Positions 52,499 to 61,646 of a DNA stretch of 64,000 nt are shown here, piece by piece; the stretch's first letter is position 1; every line of letters starts with the position of its first letter. The notes under the pieces are model-generated. The model was not told the DNA's origin. It made no database searches and was given only the letters and a program-made list of their open reading frames with translations. The position numbers and the translations under genes were made by a program. This DNA is from Bacteroidales bacterium (GTDB taxonomy: Bacteria > Bacteroidota > Bacteroidia > Bacteroidales > Muribaculaceae), in assembly GCA_014800795.1 (NCBI GenBank), contig JAAVFL010000009.1:62001-126000 (forward strand). Reading direction: 5' to 3'.

Positions 52499-54736
52499 AT
52501 GAAAAAGTTTTTGTTGCCGCTGATTGCACTGATAGCGGCTATGCCTCTTCTGCGTGGAGCGGAGAAAGAACCGGTAGACTATGTGAATCCTTATATCGGT
52601 AATATAAGCCATCTGCTGGTGCCGACATTCGCCACCATACAGTTGCCTCACAGCATGATGCGCATCTATCCGGCGCGACAGGACTATACCTCAGAGCTTA
52701 TGAACGGACTGCCGGTGATCGTGACAAACCACCGCGAGCGCTCGGCTTTCAGCATATCGCCATGGCAGAAACCGCCGCGACGCCCCGTAGCGCAGCTCAC
52801 CTGGGATCAGGAGCGCATCACTCCCTACTCATGGGATGTGGAACTCGACGACAACACGATGCGCGCACGTCTCGCCGTAAAACACCAGAGCGCTATCTAC
52901 GAACTCGACTTCTACGACACTGAAAAGCCGGTATATCTCACTATCAATTCGGAAAACGGAGCTATGTGGGAGGAGAACGGGAAAATAATGGGATACCAGT
53001 CGCTTGACGACCGGACCAAGGTATATCTGGCGGTGGAATTCGCCGAAAAGCCATCTGCTATAGGAACCCTCGTTCATGGCGACATCACCGACGCTACACG
53101 CGCCGAAGGCCACAACGCATGTATTGTGGCGCAATACCCCGCAGGGACAGCGGCGGTGAACCTGCGCTACGGCGTATCATTCATAAGTGCTGAACAGGCC
53201 TGCAGCAACCTGCACCGCGAACAGCCGGGCGACTTCGACCGCGAGGCCGTGGCAAAGGCCGGGCGCGACGAATGGAACCGCACACTGTCGAACATAACTG
53301 TAAGCGGGGGAACGGAGGATCAGAAAACGGTTCTCTACACATCTTACTACCGCACATTCGAGCGTCCGGTGTGTCTGAGCGAGGATGGCCGCTACTACAG
53401 CGCATTCGACGGCGAGGTTCACCCAGACAACGGTCATCAGTTCTACTCCGACGACTGGATCTGGGACACCTACCGTGCCGCTCACCCGCTGCGCGCGCTC
53501 ATCGATCCGGAAAAAGAGGAGGATATCATCGAATCATATCTGCGCATGGCCGAACAGATGGGAACCCAATGGATGCCCACTTTCCCGGAAATAACAGGCG
53601 ACACACGGCGCATGAATTCAAACCACGGTGTGGCGATGGTTGCCGACGCACTCTACAAGGGGCTCGATGTCGACGCGGAGCGTGCCTATCTCTACTGCCG
53701 CAAGGGTATAGAAGAGAAGACCCTCGCACCCTGGAGCGGAGCGCCTGCAAGCGAGATCGACCGCTTTTACAGAGAGAACGGCTACATCCCCGCCTTGCGC
53801 GACGGTGAGGAAGAGACCGACCCGGCGGTAACAGGCTTCGAGAAGCGTCAGCCGGTAGCCGTAACACTCGGAACAGCCTACGACCAGTGGTGTCTGAGCC
53901 GCATAGCCTCGTTTCTCGGGAAAAAAGAGGATGCCGACAAATATCTCGGGCTGAGCTACAACTACCGCAATCTCTGGAATCCCGATACCAGGTTCTTTCA
54001 CCCCAAAGATAAGGATGGAAATTTCATTGAGCCATTCGATTACCGCTTCAGCGGAGGCATTGGCGCGCGCGAGGCATACGACGAAAACAACGGATGGACA
54101 TACCGTTGGGACGTTCAACACAATTTCGCCGACCTCTGCAACCTGATGGGTGGACGCGAGGAACTGATAAGAAATCTCGACCGCACGTTCGCCGAACCGA
54201 TGGGACGGGGCAAACGCGAATTTTACGAACAGCTTCCCGACCAGACCGGCAACATCGGACAGTTCACCATGGCAAACGAACCGTCGCTCCATATCCCATA
54301 CATCTACAACTATGCCGGCGCACCGTGGAAAACCCAGAAGCGCATCCGCCAGTGTCTCGAAACGTGGTTCCGCAACGACCTTATGGGTATTCCCGGCGAT
54401 GAAGACGGCGGAGGACTCACGAGCTTCGTAGTATTCTCCTCGCTCGGATTCTACCCTGTGACACCCGGTTTCCCCGTCTACAATATCGGTAGCCCACTCT
54501 TCAGCGACATCAGCGTGAAAGTTCCAGGCGGGAAAACATTCCGCATCATTGCCGAAAACTGCTCCGACGAAAACAAATACATACAGAGCGCCACCCTCAA
54601 TGGCAAAGCGTGGGACAAACCCTGGATTACACATGAGGATATAACAAACGGAGGCATACTGGAACTGAAGATGGGACGCCATCCGAACCGTCAGTGGGGT
54701 GCATCGGCGGAAGCCGCTCCCCCATCGGCAGAATAA
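52499..54736 (+). CDS. GH92-family exo-alpha-mannosidase, secreted
   Basis: A 745-residue calcium-dependent alpha-mannosidase that trims mannose from N-glycans or mannans. Signal peptide 1-20. N-terminal beta-sandwich starts VDYVNPYIGN as in the family; the (alpha/alpha)6 barrel carries DDWIWDTYRAAHPL, GNIGQFTMANEPSLHIPYIYNYAG and GDEDGGGLTSFVVFSSLGFYPVTPG, with the Glu and paired acidic residues that act in GH92. Full length. It starts 42 bases after the HipA-like pair with no promoter box that I can see, and 20 bases before a NUDIX gene, so transcription may read through from upstream. Confidence 0.93.
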   Translation: MKKFLLPLIALIAAMPLLRGAEKEPVDYVNPYIGNISHLLVPTFATIQLPHSMMRIYPARQDYTSELMNGLPVIVTNHRERSAFSISPWQKPPRRPVAQLTWDQERITPYSWDVELDDNTMRARLAVKHQSAIYELDFYDTEKPVYLTINSENGAMWEENGKIMGYQSLDDRTKVYLAVEFAEKPSAIGTLVHGDITDATRAEGHNACIVAQYPAGTAAVNLRYGVSFISAEQACSNLHREQPGDFDREAVAKAGRDEWNRTLSNITVSGGTEDQKTVLYTSYYRTFERPVCLSEDGRYYSAFDGEVHPDNGHQFYSDDWIWDTYRAAHPLRALIDPEKEEDIIESYLRMAEQMGTQWMPTFPEITGDTRRMNSNHGVAMVADALYKGLDVDAERAYLYCRKGIEEKTLAPWSGAPASEIDRFYRENGYIPALRDGEEETDPAVTGFEKRQPVAVTLGTAYDQWCLSRIASFLGKKEDADKYLGLSYNYRNLWNPDTRFFHPKDKDGNFIEPFDYRFSGGIGAREAYDENNGWTYRWDVQHNFADLCNLMGGREELIRNLDRTFAEPMGRGKREFYEQLPDQTGNIGQFTMANEPSLHIPYIYNYAGAPWKTQKRIRQCLETWFRNDLMGIPGDEDGGGLTSFVVFSSLGFYPVTPGFPVYNIGSPLFSDISVKVPGGKTFRIIAENCSDENKYIQSATLNGKAWDKPWITHEDITNGGILELKMGRHPNRQWGASAEAAPPSAE

Positions 54737-54756
54737 CCGATCATATTCCCACACCT

Positions 54757-55257
54757 ATGCACACAGACAACTGCGAGGAAATATTTCCGATTGTCGACGA
54801 GACGGGACACGTAACCGGATCCGCAACCCGAGGAGAGTGTCACAACGGATCGCGACTGCTTCATCCGGTGGTTCACCTGCATGTTTTCGACCGGCAGGGG
54901 CGGCTTTATCTGCAAAAACGGCCCGAATGGAAAGATATACAGCCCGGAAAATGGGACACCGCCGTAGGAGGACATGTAGATTATGGAGAGGCCATTGCCG
55001 ACGCCCTGCGCCGCGAGGCACGCGAGGAACTCGGACTCGTCGATTTCGAGCCCGAAGAGTTATGTTCATATGTATTTGAATCGGACAGGGAGCGCGAGCT
55101 CGTGAACGTTTTCCGCACCACGACAGACACCCTACCGACACCGAGCGACGAACTCGACGGCGGCAGATTCTGGACACGCTCCGAAATACTCGAATCTATT
55201 GGAGGAAATATACTTACGCCTAATTTCGAGAGCGAATACCTGCGGATTTTCGGCTGA
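54757..55257 (+). CDS. NUDIX hydrolase (IPP-isomerase-like type)
   Basis: A 166-residue cytoplasmic pyrophosphohydrolase. Start at the ATG at 54757; the longer frame overlaps the GH92 gene. Begins EIFPIVDETGHVTGSATRGECH, the usual opening of the YfcD/IDI-like NUDIX group, then LLHPVVHLHVFDRQGRLYLQKR and the NUDIX box GGHVDYGEAIADALRREAREELGL with its metal-binding glutamates. Substrate unknown. It follows GH92 by 20 bases, probably on the same transcript. Confidence 0.9.
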   Translation: MHTDNCEEIFPIVDETGHVTGSATRGECHNGSRLLHPVVHLHVFDRQGRLYLQKRPEWKDIQPGKWDTAVGGHVDYGEAIADALRREAREELGLVDFEPEELCSYVFESDRERELVNVFRTTTDTLPTPSDELDGGRFWTRSEILESIGGNILTPNFESEYLRIFG

Positions 55258-55611
55258 GTAAAACTATGCTTACCTTTACGGAAAGGCATAAAAAAACGAG
55301 AAATTGCCGTCACGGTAACCTCTCGCTAAATAATAAACCAATCATTATCACATTTCTTGCAATGGAAAAAGTAATTTTGCTATTTACTATTAAAACACAC
55401 GCTGTCGGAAATGGTTCACCGGAATGGTCTCTTTTTTGAAAAAAATCCGCGGTCCGGTAAAATTCACCATCGGAAGTTGCACATCTGACCGCCTTTGGCT
55501 ATCTTTGTAGATGGGTGAATGGAAATCGGTTAAGCTATTTTAACCGGATAAGGAAACTCTTTTGCCCACCATCATATTAACTTTGCATCAGAAAAAATAA
55601 AAAGACAGCAT
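55258..55611. other. Intergenic region with a nested hairpin and the recA promoter
   Basis: A 354-base gap. Near 55298-55326 a nested stem (CGAGA/TCTCG outside, TTGCCGT/ACGGTAA inside) may end the NUDIX transcript. The recA promoter is at 55477-55507. A 25-codon frame at 55362-55439 has no evidence beyond an ATG. Confidence 0.45.
55477..55507 (+). promoter_or_regulatory. recA promoter
   Basis: TTGC (55477-55480), 19 bases, TATCTTTG (55500-55507). It predicts a leader of about 100 bases. A second -7-like TAACTTTG lies at 55578-55585 but lacks a -33 partner. No LexA-type palindrome is evident. Confidence 0.55.
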
Positions 55612-56829
55612 ATGGAAAAAACTCCCAAAGGGAAGAAAACCCCGATCAAGAAGATCGACAAAAACATAGATCCCAAGGAAGCCAAAGCCAACGCACTGGC
55701 ACAGGCTCTGGGCAACATCGAGAAAAACTTCGGCAAAGGCGCCATAATGAAACTCGGCGACGAAGCCACCGAAAAAGTCGATGTCATATCCAGCGGTTCG
55801 ATCGGCCTGAACTACGCTCTGGGCGTAGGCGGCTATCCCAAAGGGCGCATCATCGAGATTTATGGTCCGGAATCGTCGGGTAAGACAACTCTCGCCATCC
55901 ATGCAATAGCCGAGGCCCAGAAGAAAGGTGGCGTGGCAGCCATCATCGACGCCGAGCATGCGTTCGACCGATTCTATGCCGAGAAACTCGGTGTGGATGT
56001 CAACAGCCTCCTGATCGCTCAGCCCGACAACGGCGAGCAGGCTCTCGAAATAGCCGAACAACTTATCCGCTCGGCAGCCATCGACATTCTGGTAGTCGAT
56101 TCAGTGGCGGCTCTCACCCCCAAGAGCGAAATCGAAGGCGATATGGGCGACCGCAATGTCGGATTACAGGCGCGCCTCATGTCACAGGCAATGCGTAAAC
56201 TTACCGGCACCATAGCCCGCACCAACACTGTATGTATATTCATCAACCAGCTGCGCGAGAAGATCGGTGTGATGTTCGGCCCGTCAGAAACCACCACCGG
56301 TGGCAACGCCCTGAAATTTTATGCCTCCGTACGCGTCGACATACGTCCCGGAACTCCCATCAAGGATGGCGACGATGTATTCGGCAAGCGTGCCAAAGTA
56401 AAAGTTGTCAAAAACAAGGTGGCTCCCCCTTTCAAACGCTGCGAATTCGACATAATGTTCGGCGAAGGTATTTCCAAGTCGGGTGAGATAGTGGATCTCG
56501 GTGTGGAATACGGCATTATCAGCAAGAGCGGTTCTTGGTTCAGCTACAACGGTTCAAAACTCGCTCAGGGGCGCGACGCTGCCAAGGCCGTGATACTCGA
56601 CAACCCCGAGCTTGCCGACGAACTGGAGGAAAAGATTATGGCCGCCCTCAACGGCGAGTCACCCGATGGTGACGAAAAGGACAGTGCGGAGGAGAAAACC
56701 AAGGCTGCAAAAGCTCCGGCAAAAAAAGCATCGAAGGATAGCGAGAAAGAAACTCCCGAAATGGCTGAACTCGACTTCGATGCCGACTTCGACGACGATG
56801 ATGATTTCACACTCGACGAAGACCTCTGA
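55612..56829 (+). CDS. recA: Recombinase RecA
   Basis: Forms ATP-dependent filaments on single-stranded DNA for strand exchange and repair. 405 residues. Walker [10 protein letters not shown] at 85-93, Walker [11 protein letters not shown], loop L1 region [19 protein letters not shown], loop L2 [32 protein letters not shown], and the C-terminal domain. It is longer than E. coli RecA because of a Lys-rich N-terminal extension (about 20 residues) and a Lys/Ala linker before a very acidic tail ([13 protein letters not shown]). Single-gene unit. Confidence 0.98.
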   Translation: MEKTPKGKKTPIKKIDKNIDPKEAKANALAQALGNIEKNFGKGAIMKLGDEATEKVDVISSGSIGLNYALGVGGYPKGRIIEIYGPESSGKTTLAIHAIAEAQKKGGVAAIIDAEHAFDRFYAEKLGVDVNSLLIAQPDNGEQALEIAEQLIRSAAIDILVVDSVAALTPKSEIEGDMGDRNVGLQARLMSQAMRKLTGTIARTNTVCIFINQLREKIGVMFGPSETTTGGNALKFYASVRVDIRPGTPIKDGDDVFGKRAKVKVVKNKVAPPFKRCEFDIMFGEGISKSGEIVDLGVEYGIISKSGSWFSYNGSKLAQGRDAAKAVILDNPELADELEEKIMAALNGESPDGDEKDSAEEKTKAAKAPAKKASKDSEKETPEMAELDFDADFDDDDDFTLDEDL

Positions 56830-56875
56830 TCAAATCCGTAATCACCAATTGCATCAGGTATCAGCGCCAGAACTT

Positions 56876-56919
56876 AAGGAATAGGCTGTGTCAAAACGAT
56901 TTGACACAGCCTATTCCTT
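56876..56919. terminator. Perfect 19-bp bidirectional terminator, TGTGTCA core
   Basis: Arms 56876-56894 and 56901-56919 with a 6-base loop, T-rich flank on the right, between convergent recA and lpdA. Shares the GGCTGTGTCA/TGACACAGCC core with the hairpin at 31755. Confidence 0.85.
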
Positions 56920-56939
56920 TTTCTTATCTTCTATAATTG

Positions 56940-58253
56940 TTAATTGCAAAGGGCTTCCCCTAACGTAGGATGCGAGTGAATGGTGCGGGATATGGCCGAT
57001 GCGGGAAGGCGTTGCGACATTGCAAGGGCGGCTTCCGCTATGAGGTCGGCGGCATGCGGACCCACAATCTGGCAGCCGAGCAGTAGTCCGGTTGTCTGGT
57101 CGGATATCAGTTTCACCACACCCTCAGGCTCACCCATAGCAAGCGCTTTTCCGTTGGAGCGGAAAGTGCGTTTCCTTACCTCATAAGACAATCCGGATGC
57201 TTTACACTGTTCTTCGGTAATGCCAGCCATAGCACACTCAGGAACCGTAAACACCGCAGAGGGAACGACGGAAAGGTCTACTTCCTCCCCCATCACCACC
57301 TTTGCCTGTGCGGAGGCAGCGTGGGCAAGCAGACAAAGTCCGTTACAGTCGCCTATCGCATATACGCCCGGAACAGAAGTCTCAAAGCGGGCATCCACTT
57401 CCACACCGCGACGCCCTACCGCTATCCCGGCTTCTTCAAGACCGGCGGGAACCACAGGCCTACGCCCCACAGCCATCAGCACATATTCCGCCTCGACTGC
57501 GGCCGATTTACCCTTCTTAGTAAATTCCACCCTCTTCATGATACCCTCGCCCGAACTTACAGCACACACTTCAGCCTCGGTATGAATCTCCACACCACGC
57601 CGTTTGAGGGCCGTGCGCAGCTGCTTCGCCACATCCCGGTCGAACATCGGAAGTATCTCCTTGCAGTATTCAATCACCGTGACCTCAACCCCGAAAGCGG
57701 CAAAAATAGAGGCAAATTCCATACCTATCACCCCGCCACCGATTATGGCGAGCGAACGTGGCAATACGGGAATATCAAGCAATGCAGTGGAGGTTACCGT
57801 AAGTTCAGCTCCATCGATAGGGAGCATAGCCGACCGGGAACCTGTTGCGATTATAATCTTCGGTGCGGTGTAAAGTGCGTCAGCTGCCTCTACCGTATGC
57901 GGTCCGGCGAAGCGCGCCTCGGCATTAAGGATCTCAACACCGGCACACACGTCTTCAACCGCTCCACGCAATTGAGCCACAACAGCATCCTTGCGCGCCA
58001 CGACACGCGGCATATCCACATTTACCCTTCCTGCGGGGATATCTACCCCAAAGGCGGCAGCGGAAGCTACATCGCCGGCAACCTGCGCCGAACGGCAGAA
58101 GCATTTTGTTGGGATACATCCGCGGTTCAGACATGTTCCCCCGAGGTATTCTTTTTCAATCAGCAGTGTGTGCATGCCACGGGCAACTCCGAGAGCAGCA
58201 GCCTCATAACCGCCAGGCCCTCCACCGATTACTATCAGATCGTAAGTTTTCAT
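56940..58253 (-). CDS. lpdA: Dihydrolipoyl dehydrogenase (L protein)
   Basis: Reoxidises dihydrolipoyl groups with NAD+. 437 residues. FAD site VIGGGPGGYEAA, redox disulfide Cys41/Cys46 in GGTCLNRGCIPTKC, NAD loop IIGGGVIGMEFAS, second FAD motif GVYAIGDCNG, and the C-terminal catalytic pair HSHPTLGEAL. Somewhat shorter than common forms (about 460-475). Last gene of the glycine cleavage operon, so it probably serves the H protein. The 87-base gap before it holds an imperfect hairpin that could lower its expression. Confidence 0.95.
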   Translation of the reverse strand: MKTYDLIVIGGGPGGYEAAALGVARGMHTLLIEKEYLGGTCLNRGCIPTKCFCRSAQVAGDVASAAAFGVDIPAGRVNVDMPRVVARKDAVVAQLRGAVEDVCAGVEILNAEARFAGPHTVEAADALYTAPKIIIATGSRSAMLPIDGAELTVTSTALLDIPVLPRSLAIIGGGVIGMEFASIFAAFGVEVTVIEYCKEILPMFDRDVAKQLRTALKRRGVEIHTEAEVCAVSSGEGIMKRVEFTKKGKSAAVEAEYVLMAVGRRPVVPAGLEEAGIAVGRRGVEVDARFETSVPGVYAIGDCNGLCLLAHAASAQAKVVMGEEVDLSVVPSAVFTVPECAMAGITEEQCKASGLSYEVRKRTFRSNGKALAMGEPEGVVKLISDQTTGLLLGCQIVGPHAADLIAEAALAMSQRLPASAISRTIHSHPTLGEALCN

Positions 58254-58263
58254 AAGAAAGGAA

Positions 58264-58340
58264 ATAAAGAAGTGGAGAAAGAGAGAAGTTGAGATGAATC
58301 AGGCGATGGTATTATTGCTTGACTTCTCAACTTCTTTTTA
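58264..58340. repeat. Imperfect hairpin of the GAAGTnGAGAAGTCAAG family
   Basis: The right arm (58316-58340, CTTGACTTCTCAACTTCTTT) matches the right arm of the perfect hairpin at 25869-25934 at all but one of its shared bases. The left arm (58264-58293) is more diverged; GAAGTTGAG/CTCAACTTC still pairs. Lies between gcvPB and lpdA. Confidence 0.55.
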
Positions 58341-59819
58341 TTACTCAAAAGTTACCACCGGATTGAGTGCGGCGGCCGTATCGTCGGGATGTGTGACAGG
58401 GGTATTGTGGGGAGCGTTGATAACCGTTTCCGGTGTCTCGCGCGCCTCACGCGCAATATCGTGCATCACAGCGATGAAATCGTCGAGGGTCTCCTTGCTT
58501 TCGGTTTCGGTCGGCTCTATCATCAGCGATTCATGGAAGAGCAACGGGAAATATATCGTAGGCGCATGGTAACCATGGTCGAGCAGCCGCTTGGCGACAT
58601 TGAGGGTGGTAACCCCGGTGCTCTTGTCGCGGAGACCGTCGAACACGAACTCATGTTTGCATACACCCTCGATCGGGAGCAGATAATCGTCCTTAAGCGC
58701 CTCCTTCACATAATTTGCGTTGAGTGTGGCAAGCGGACCGGCTTCCATCAGCCCCTCGCTGCCGAGGGAAAGTATATAGGCCAGCGCGCGTGCCTGTACG
58801 GCAAAGTTACCCAAAGTTCCGGACACGCTTCCGAGTGCATCGTCGGAGAACTGCAACGCCAGCGAACCATCTTCCCGTTCCACAACCCGGGGAGAGGGAA
58901 GGAACTGCTCCAGCCCGGCGCGCACCCCTACCGGGCCTGCACCGGGGCCACCTCCGCCGTGAGGGGTGGAGAATGTCTTGTGAAGGTTGATGTGCATTAC
59001 GTCGAAACCCATATCGCCGGGGCGGGCAGCCCCGAGCATCGGATTGAGATTGGCACCGTCGTAATACATCAGTCCTCCCGCTTCATGCACCATTTTCGCA
59101 ATCTCCGGTATGTTGCGCTCGAATATACCAAGCGTGTTTGGATTGGTCATCATCATTCCCGCCACCGTATCGTCGAGAAGCGGACGGAGCGCCTCCACAT
59201 CCACAGTGCCGTCGGGGAGGCTCTTTACCTCCACCACTTCCAGTCCGGCGACAGCGGCTGAAGCCGGGTTGGTGCCGTGGGCCGAATCCGGCACAATAAC
59301 TTTGCGGCGCCCAGTATCGCCACGCGAATCGTGGTAGGCGCGTATCACCATCAGTCCGGTAAGCTCGCCGTGGGCACCCGCAAACGGATTGAGAGTGAAT
59401 TCCGCCATTCCTCCGATCTCCGACAGTGCAAGCTCCAGTTCCCGGTACAGGCGGAGCCGTCCCTGCGACGCATAGTCGGGGGTTGCGGGATGCGCGCCTG
59501 CGAAACCGTGGTGGGCAGCCATCTCCTCGTTGATTTTGGGGTTGTATTTCATCGTGCACGATCCCAGGGGATAGAAGCCTGTATCGACACCGAAATTGTT
59601 GGTCGACATATTGTTGTAGTGGCGCACAACCGTAAGTTCGTCGCACTCGGGCAGTTCCGGAGCCGCTCCGCGGAGCAGCCTCTGCGGAATCGCCGCAGCC
59701 TTTTCACCCTTACCCTCCGTCAGGTCGTTTTCACTGATGTGGCTTGCCGGAAGACGGTAGCCCCTGCGACCGGTACGCGAAAGTTCAAACACCAGTTTGC
59801 CGTAAATCTCTCTGTTCAT
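58341..59819 (-). CDS. gcvPB: Glycine dehydrogenase (decarboxylating) subunit 2, PLP-binding
   Basis: Second half of the P protein, which decarboxylates glycine and passes the aminomethyl group to lipoyl-GcvH. 492 residues. The PLP lysine lies in MHINLHKTFSTPHGGGGPGAG; upstream are GSCTMKYNP and DSAHGTNPASAAVAG. Length fits a separate beta subunit with an N-terminal extension (AAAIPQRLLRGAAPELPECDEL). It starts 21 bases after gcvPA. Many Bacteroidales have one fused GcvP, so the split form here is notable. Confidence 0.95.
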   Translation of the reverse strand: MNREIYGKLVFELSRTGRRGYRLPASHISENDLTEGKGEKAAAIPQRLLRGAAPELPECDELTVVRHYNNMSTNNFGVDTGFYPLGSCTMKYNPKINEEMAAHHGFAGAHPATPDYASQGRLRLYRELELALSEIGGMAEFTLNPFAGAHGELTGLMVIRAYHDSRGDTGRRKVIVPDSAHGTNPASAAVAGLEVVEVKSLPDGTVDVEALRPLLDDTVAGMMMTNPNTLGIFERNIPEIAKMVHEAGGLMYYDGANLNPMLGAARPGDMGFDVMHINLHKTFSTPHGGGGPGAGPVGVRAGLEQFLPSPRVVEREDGSLALQFSDDALGSVSGTLGNFAVQARALAYILSLGSEGLMEAGPLATLNANYVKEALKDDYLLPIEGVCKHEFVFDGLRDKSTGVTTLNVAKRLLDHGYHAPTIYFPLLFHESLMIEPTETESKETLDDFIAVMHDIAREARETPETVINAPHNTPVTHPDDTAAALNPVVTFE

Positions 59820-59840
59820 AACGTTCCAACTACTTATGGG

Positions 59841-61175
59841 TTATAGGTTACGGTATATATTCACCAGCCGATCCACATCCTCTTTTGTCTGCATCTCGGT
59901 ACAAGCCATCAGCAACCTGTTGTCACCGCTCTTTATGCCGGCCAGAATGCCCTGACCCAGCGCATCGGCAATGAACCGGTCGAGATCGACCTCTGCGTCG
60001 AACTCAAGCAAAAATTCGTTGAGGAACGGTTTGTCGGGGAATGCGAGGCGACAACGCCCTGCGGCTGTCATCTCCTGCAGGAGATATAGGGCAGTCTGAT
60101 GTCCGCGCCAGGCCACCTCACGCAGTCCGGCCGCACCGAGCAGGCTCATATACACCGACACATAGAGCGTCATAAGCCCCTGATTGGAGCAAATATTGGA
60201 GGTAGCCTTGTCGCGCCTGATATGCTGCTCGCGTGCCTGAAGCGTAAGCACGAATGCGCGGCGCCCTTCCGAATCGGTGGTAGCTCCCACGATTCGGCCA
60301 GGCATCTTACGCATCAGAGCTTTGGTAGCACAGAGATATCCGAGATATGGACCTCCGTAGCTCAGAGGTATGCCGAGGCTCTGGGCATCGCCGCAGGCTA
60401 TGTCGGCACCCCATTCGCCGGGAGTGCGCAGCGTAGCCAGATCTGCTGCCACACAGTTGAGAATCAGCAGTGCCTTACGGGCATGAACCATATCGGCCAC
60501 TCCTGTAAAATCCTCTATGATACCGTAGCGGTTGGGCTGCGGAAGAATCACTCCGGCAACATCCCCGTAAGCTTCAAGAAGTTCCGCCATATGCGACAGA
60601 TCGGTCACCCCCGCGTTCTCGCGGATGATTTCGAGTTGCACATCGTGGTAACGGGCATATGTACGCACAACGCGCATCACCCCCTCGCCAAGAGTTGCGG
60701 AAACCAACACACGCCTACGTTTGCGCACGGCTGCGACAGCCATCATCATAGCCTCGGCAGTAGCGGTAGTGCCGTCATACATCGAGGCATTCGAGATTTC
60801 CAGCCCCGTCAGGCGGCTCATCATGGTTTGATACTCAAAGATATACTGGAGCGTACCCTGCGAAATTTCGGGCTGATAGGGAGTGTAGGCGGTAAGAAAC
60901 TCCGAACGCCCCACTATCGACGCCACCGCCGCAGGAGCGTAATGGTCGTAATATCCCCCGCCGGCAAAACAGGCGCGTACGGGAATATTGAGGTCGGCAA
61001 GACGATCGAACTCGGCACGCACCTCCGTGTCGCTCAGCTGCTGCGGCAGGCGGTACGGCTCCTTGAGCATCAGCTCCGGAGGCACATCGCTGTAAAGGTC
61101 GCGAAGCTCCGCGAGCCCGCAAGCAGCAAGCATAGCCTCAATCTCCCGGGGAGTATGTGGAAAATATCTGTGCAT
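59841..61175 (-). CDS. gcvPA: Glycine dehydrogenase (decarboxylating) subunit 1
   Basis: N-terminal half of the P protein. 444 residues, the usual size. Family marks: YFPHTPREIEAMLAACGL, CFAGGGYYDHYAPAAV, FLTAYTPYQPEISQGTLQ, FEYQTMMSRLTGLEISNASMYDGTTA, and TSNICSNQGLMTL near the end. It lacks the PLP lysine, as expected for subunit 1, and pairs with GcvPB. It lies 25 bases after gcvH. Confidence 0.95.
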   Translation of the reverse strand: MHRYFPHTPREIEAMLAACGLAELRDLYSDVPPELMLKEPYRLPQQLSDTEVRAEFDRLADLNIPVRACFAGGGYYDHYAPAAVASIVGRSEFLTAYTPYQPEISQGTLQYIFEYQTMMSRLTGLEISNASMYDGTTATAEAMMMAVAAVRKRRRVLVSATLGEGVMRVVRTYARYHDVQLEIIRENAGVTDLSHMAELLEAYGDVAGVILPQPNRYGIIEDFTGVADMVHARKALLILNCVAADLATLRTPGEWGADIACGDAQSLGIPLSYGGPYLGYLCATKALMRKMPGRIVGATTDSEGRRAFVLTLQAREQHIRRDKATSNICSNQGLMTLYVSVYMSLLGAAGLREVAWRGHQTALYLLQEMTAAGRCRLAFPDKPFLNEFLLEFDAEVDLDRFIADALGQGILAGIKSGDNRLLMACTEMQTKEDVDRLVNIYRNL

Positions 61176-61200
61176 TGAAAGAATTACTGTTTACTGATTA

Positions 61201-61560
61201 TTAACTGACAAAGGCATTGTAGGCGGCTTCGTCCATCAGGCCGTCGAGTTGGGCCGGATCAGCGATGCGGACCTTTACAATCCAGTTGGCCATCGGATCG
61301 CGGTTCACCGCACGGGGATCGCTTTCGAGTGTCCCGTTGATCTCCACTACCTCACCGCTCACGGGAGCGATAAGGTCGGAAGCCGCTTTCACACTCTCGA
61401 TAGCACCGAAATCCTCGCCGGCTTCCAGTTCATCGCCAACTTCGGGCATATCTACATAAACTACATTACCGAGCTGCTTCTGAGCATAGTCAGAGATGCC
61501 GATAAAACCGTATTCGCCTTCTACGCGGATATATTCATGAGTTTCCGAGTACTTGATCAT
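61201..61560 (-). CDS. gcvH: Glycine cleavage system H protein
   Basis: Lipoyl carrier of the glycine cleavage system. 119 residues. Lys58 in the ESVKAASD motif is the lipoylation site; FIGISDYAQKQLGNVVYVDMPEVG and SGEVVEINGTLESDPRAVN are standard. Lies between gcvT and gcvPA in the operon. A lipoate ligase gene upstream can modify it. Confidence 0.96.
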   Translation of the reverse strand: MIKYSETHEYIRVEGEYGFIGISDYAQKQLGNVVYVDMPEVGDELEAGEDFGAIESVKAASDLIAPVSGEVVEINGTLESDPRAVNRDPMANWIVKVRIADPAQLDGLMDEAAYNAFVS

Positions 61561-61646
61561 TGTTGAAAATTTTAAGTATGGTTAATCTGATTATGGGAAA
61601 ACAACGGAGAGCGGGAGGGAGAGGGATAGAGAAGATTGCGCGGAGG

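Noticed and set aside
55362..55439. 25-codon frame before recA
   Set aside because: No ribosome site, homology or conservation evidence can be seen from one sequence; too short to support.
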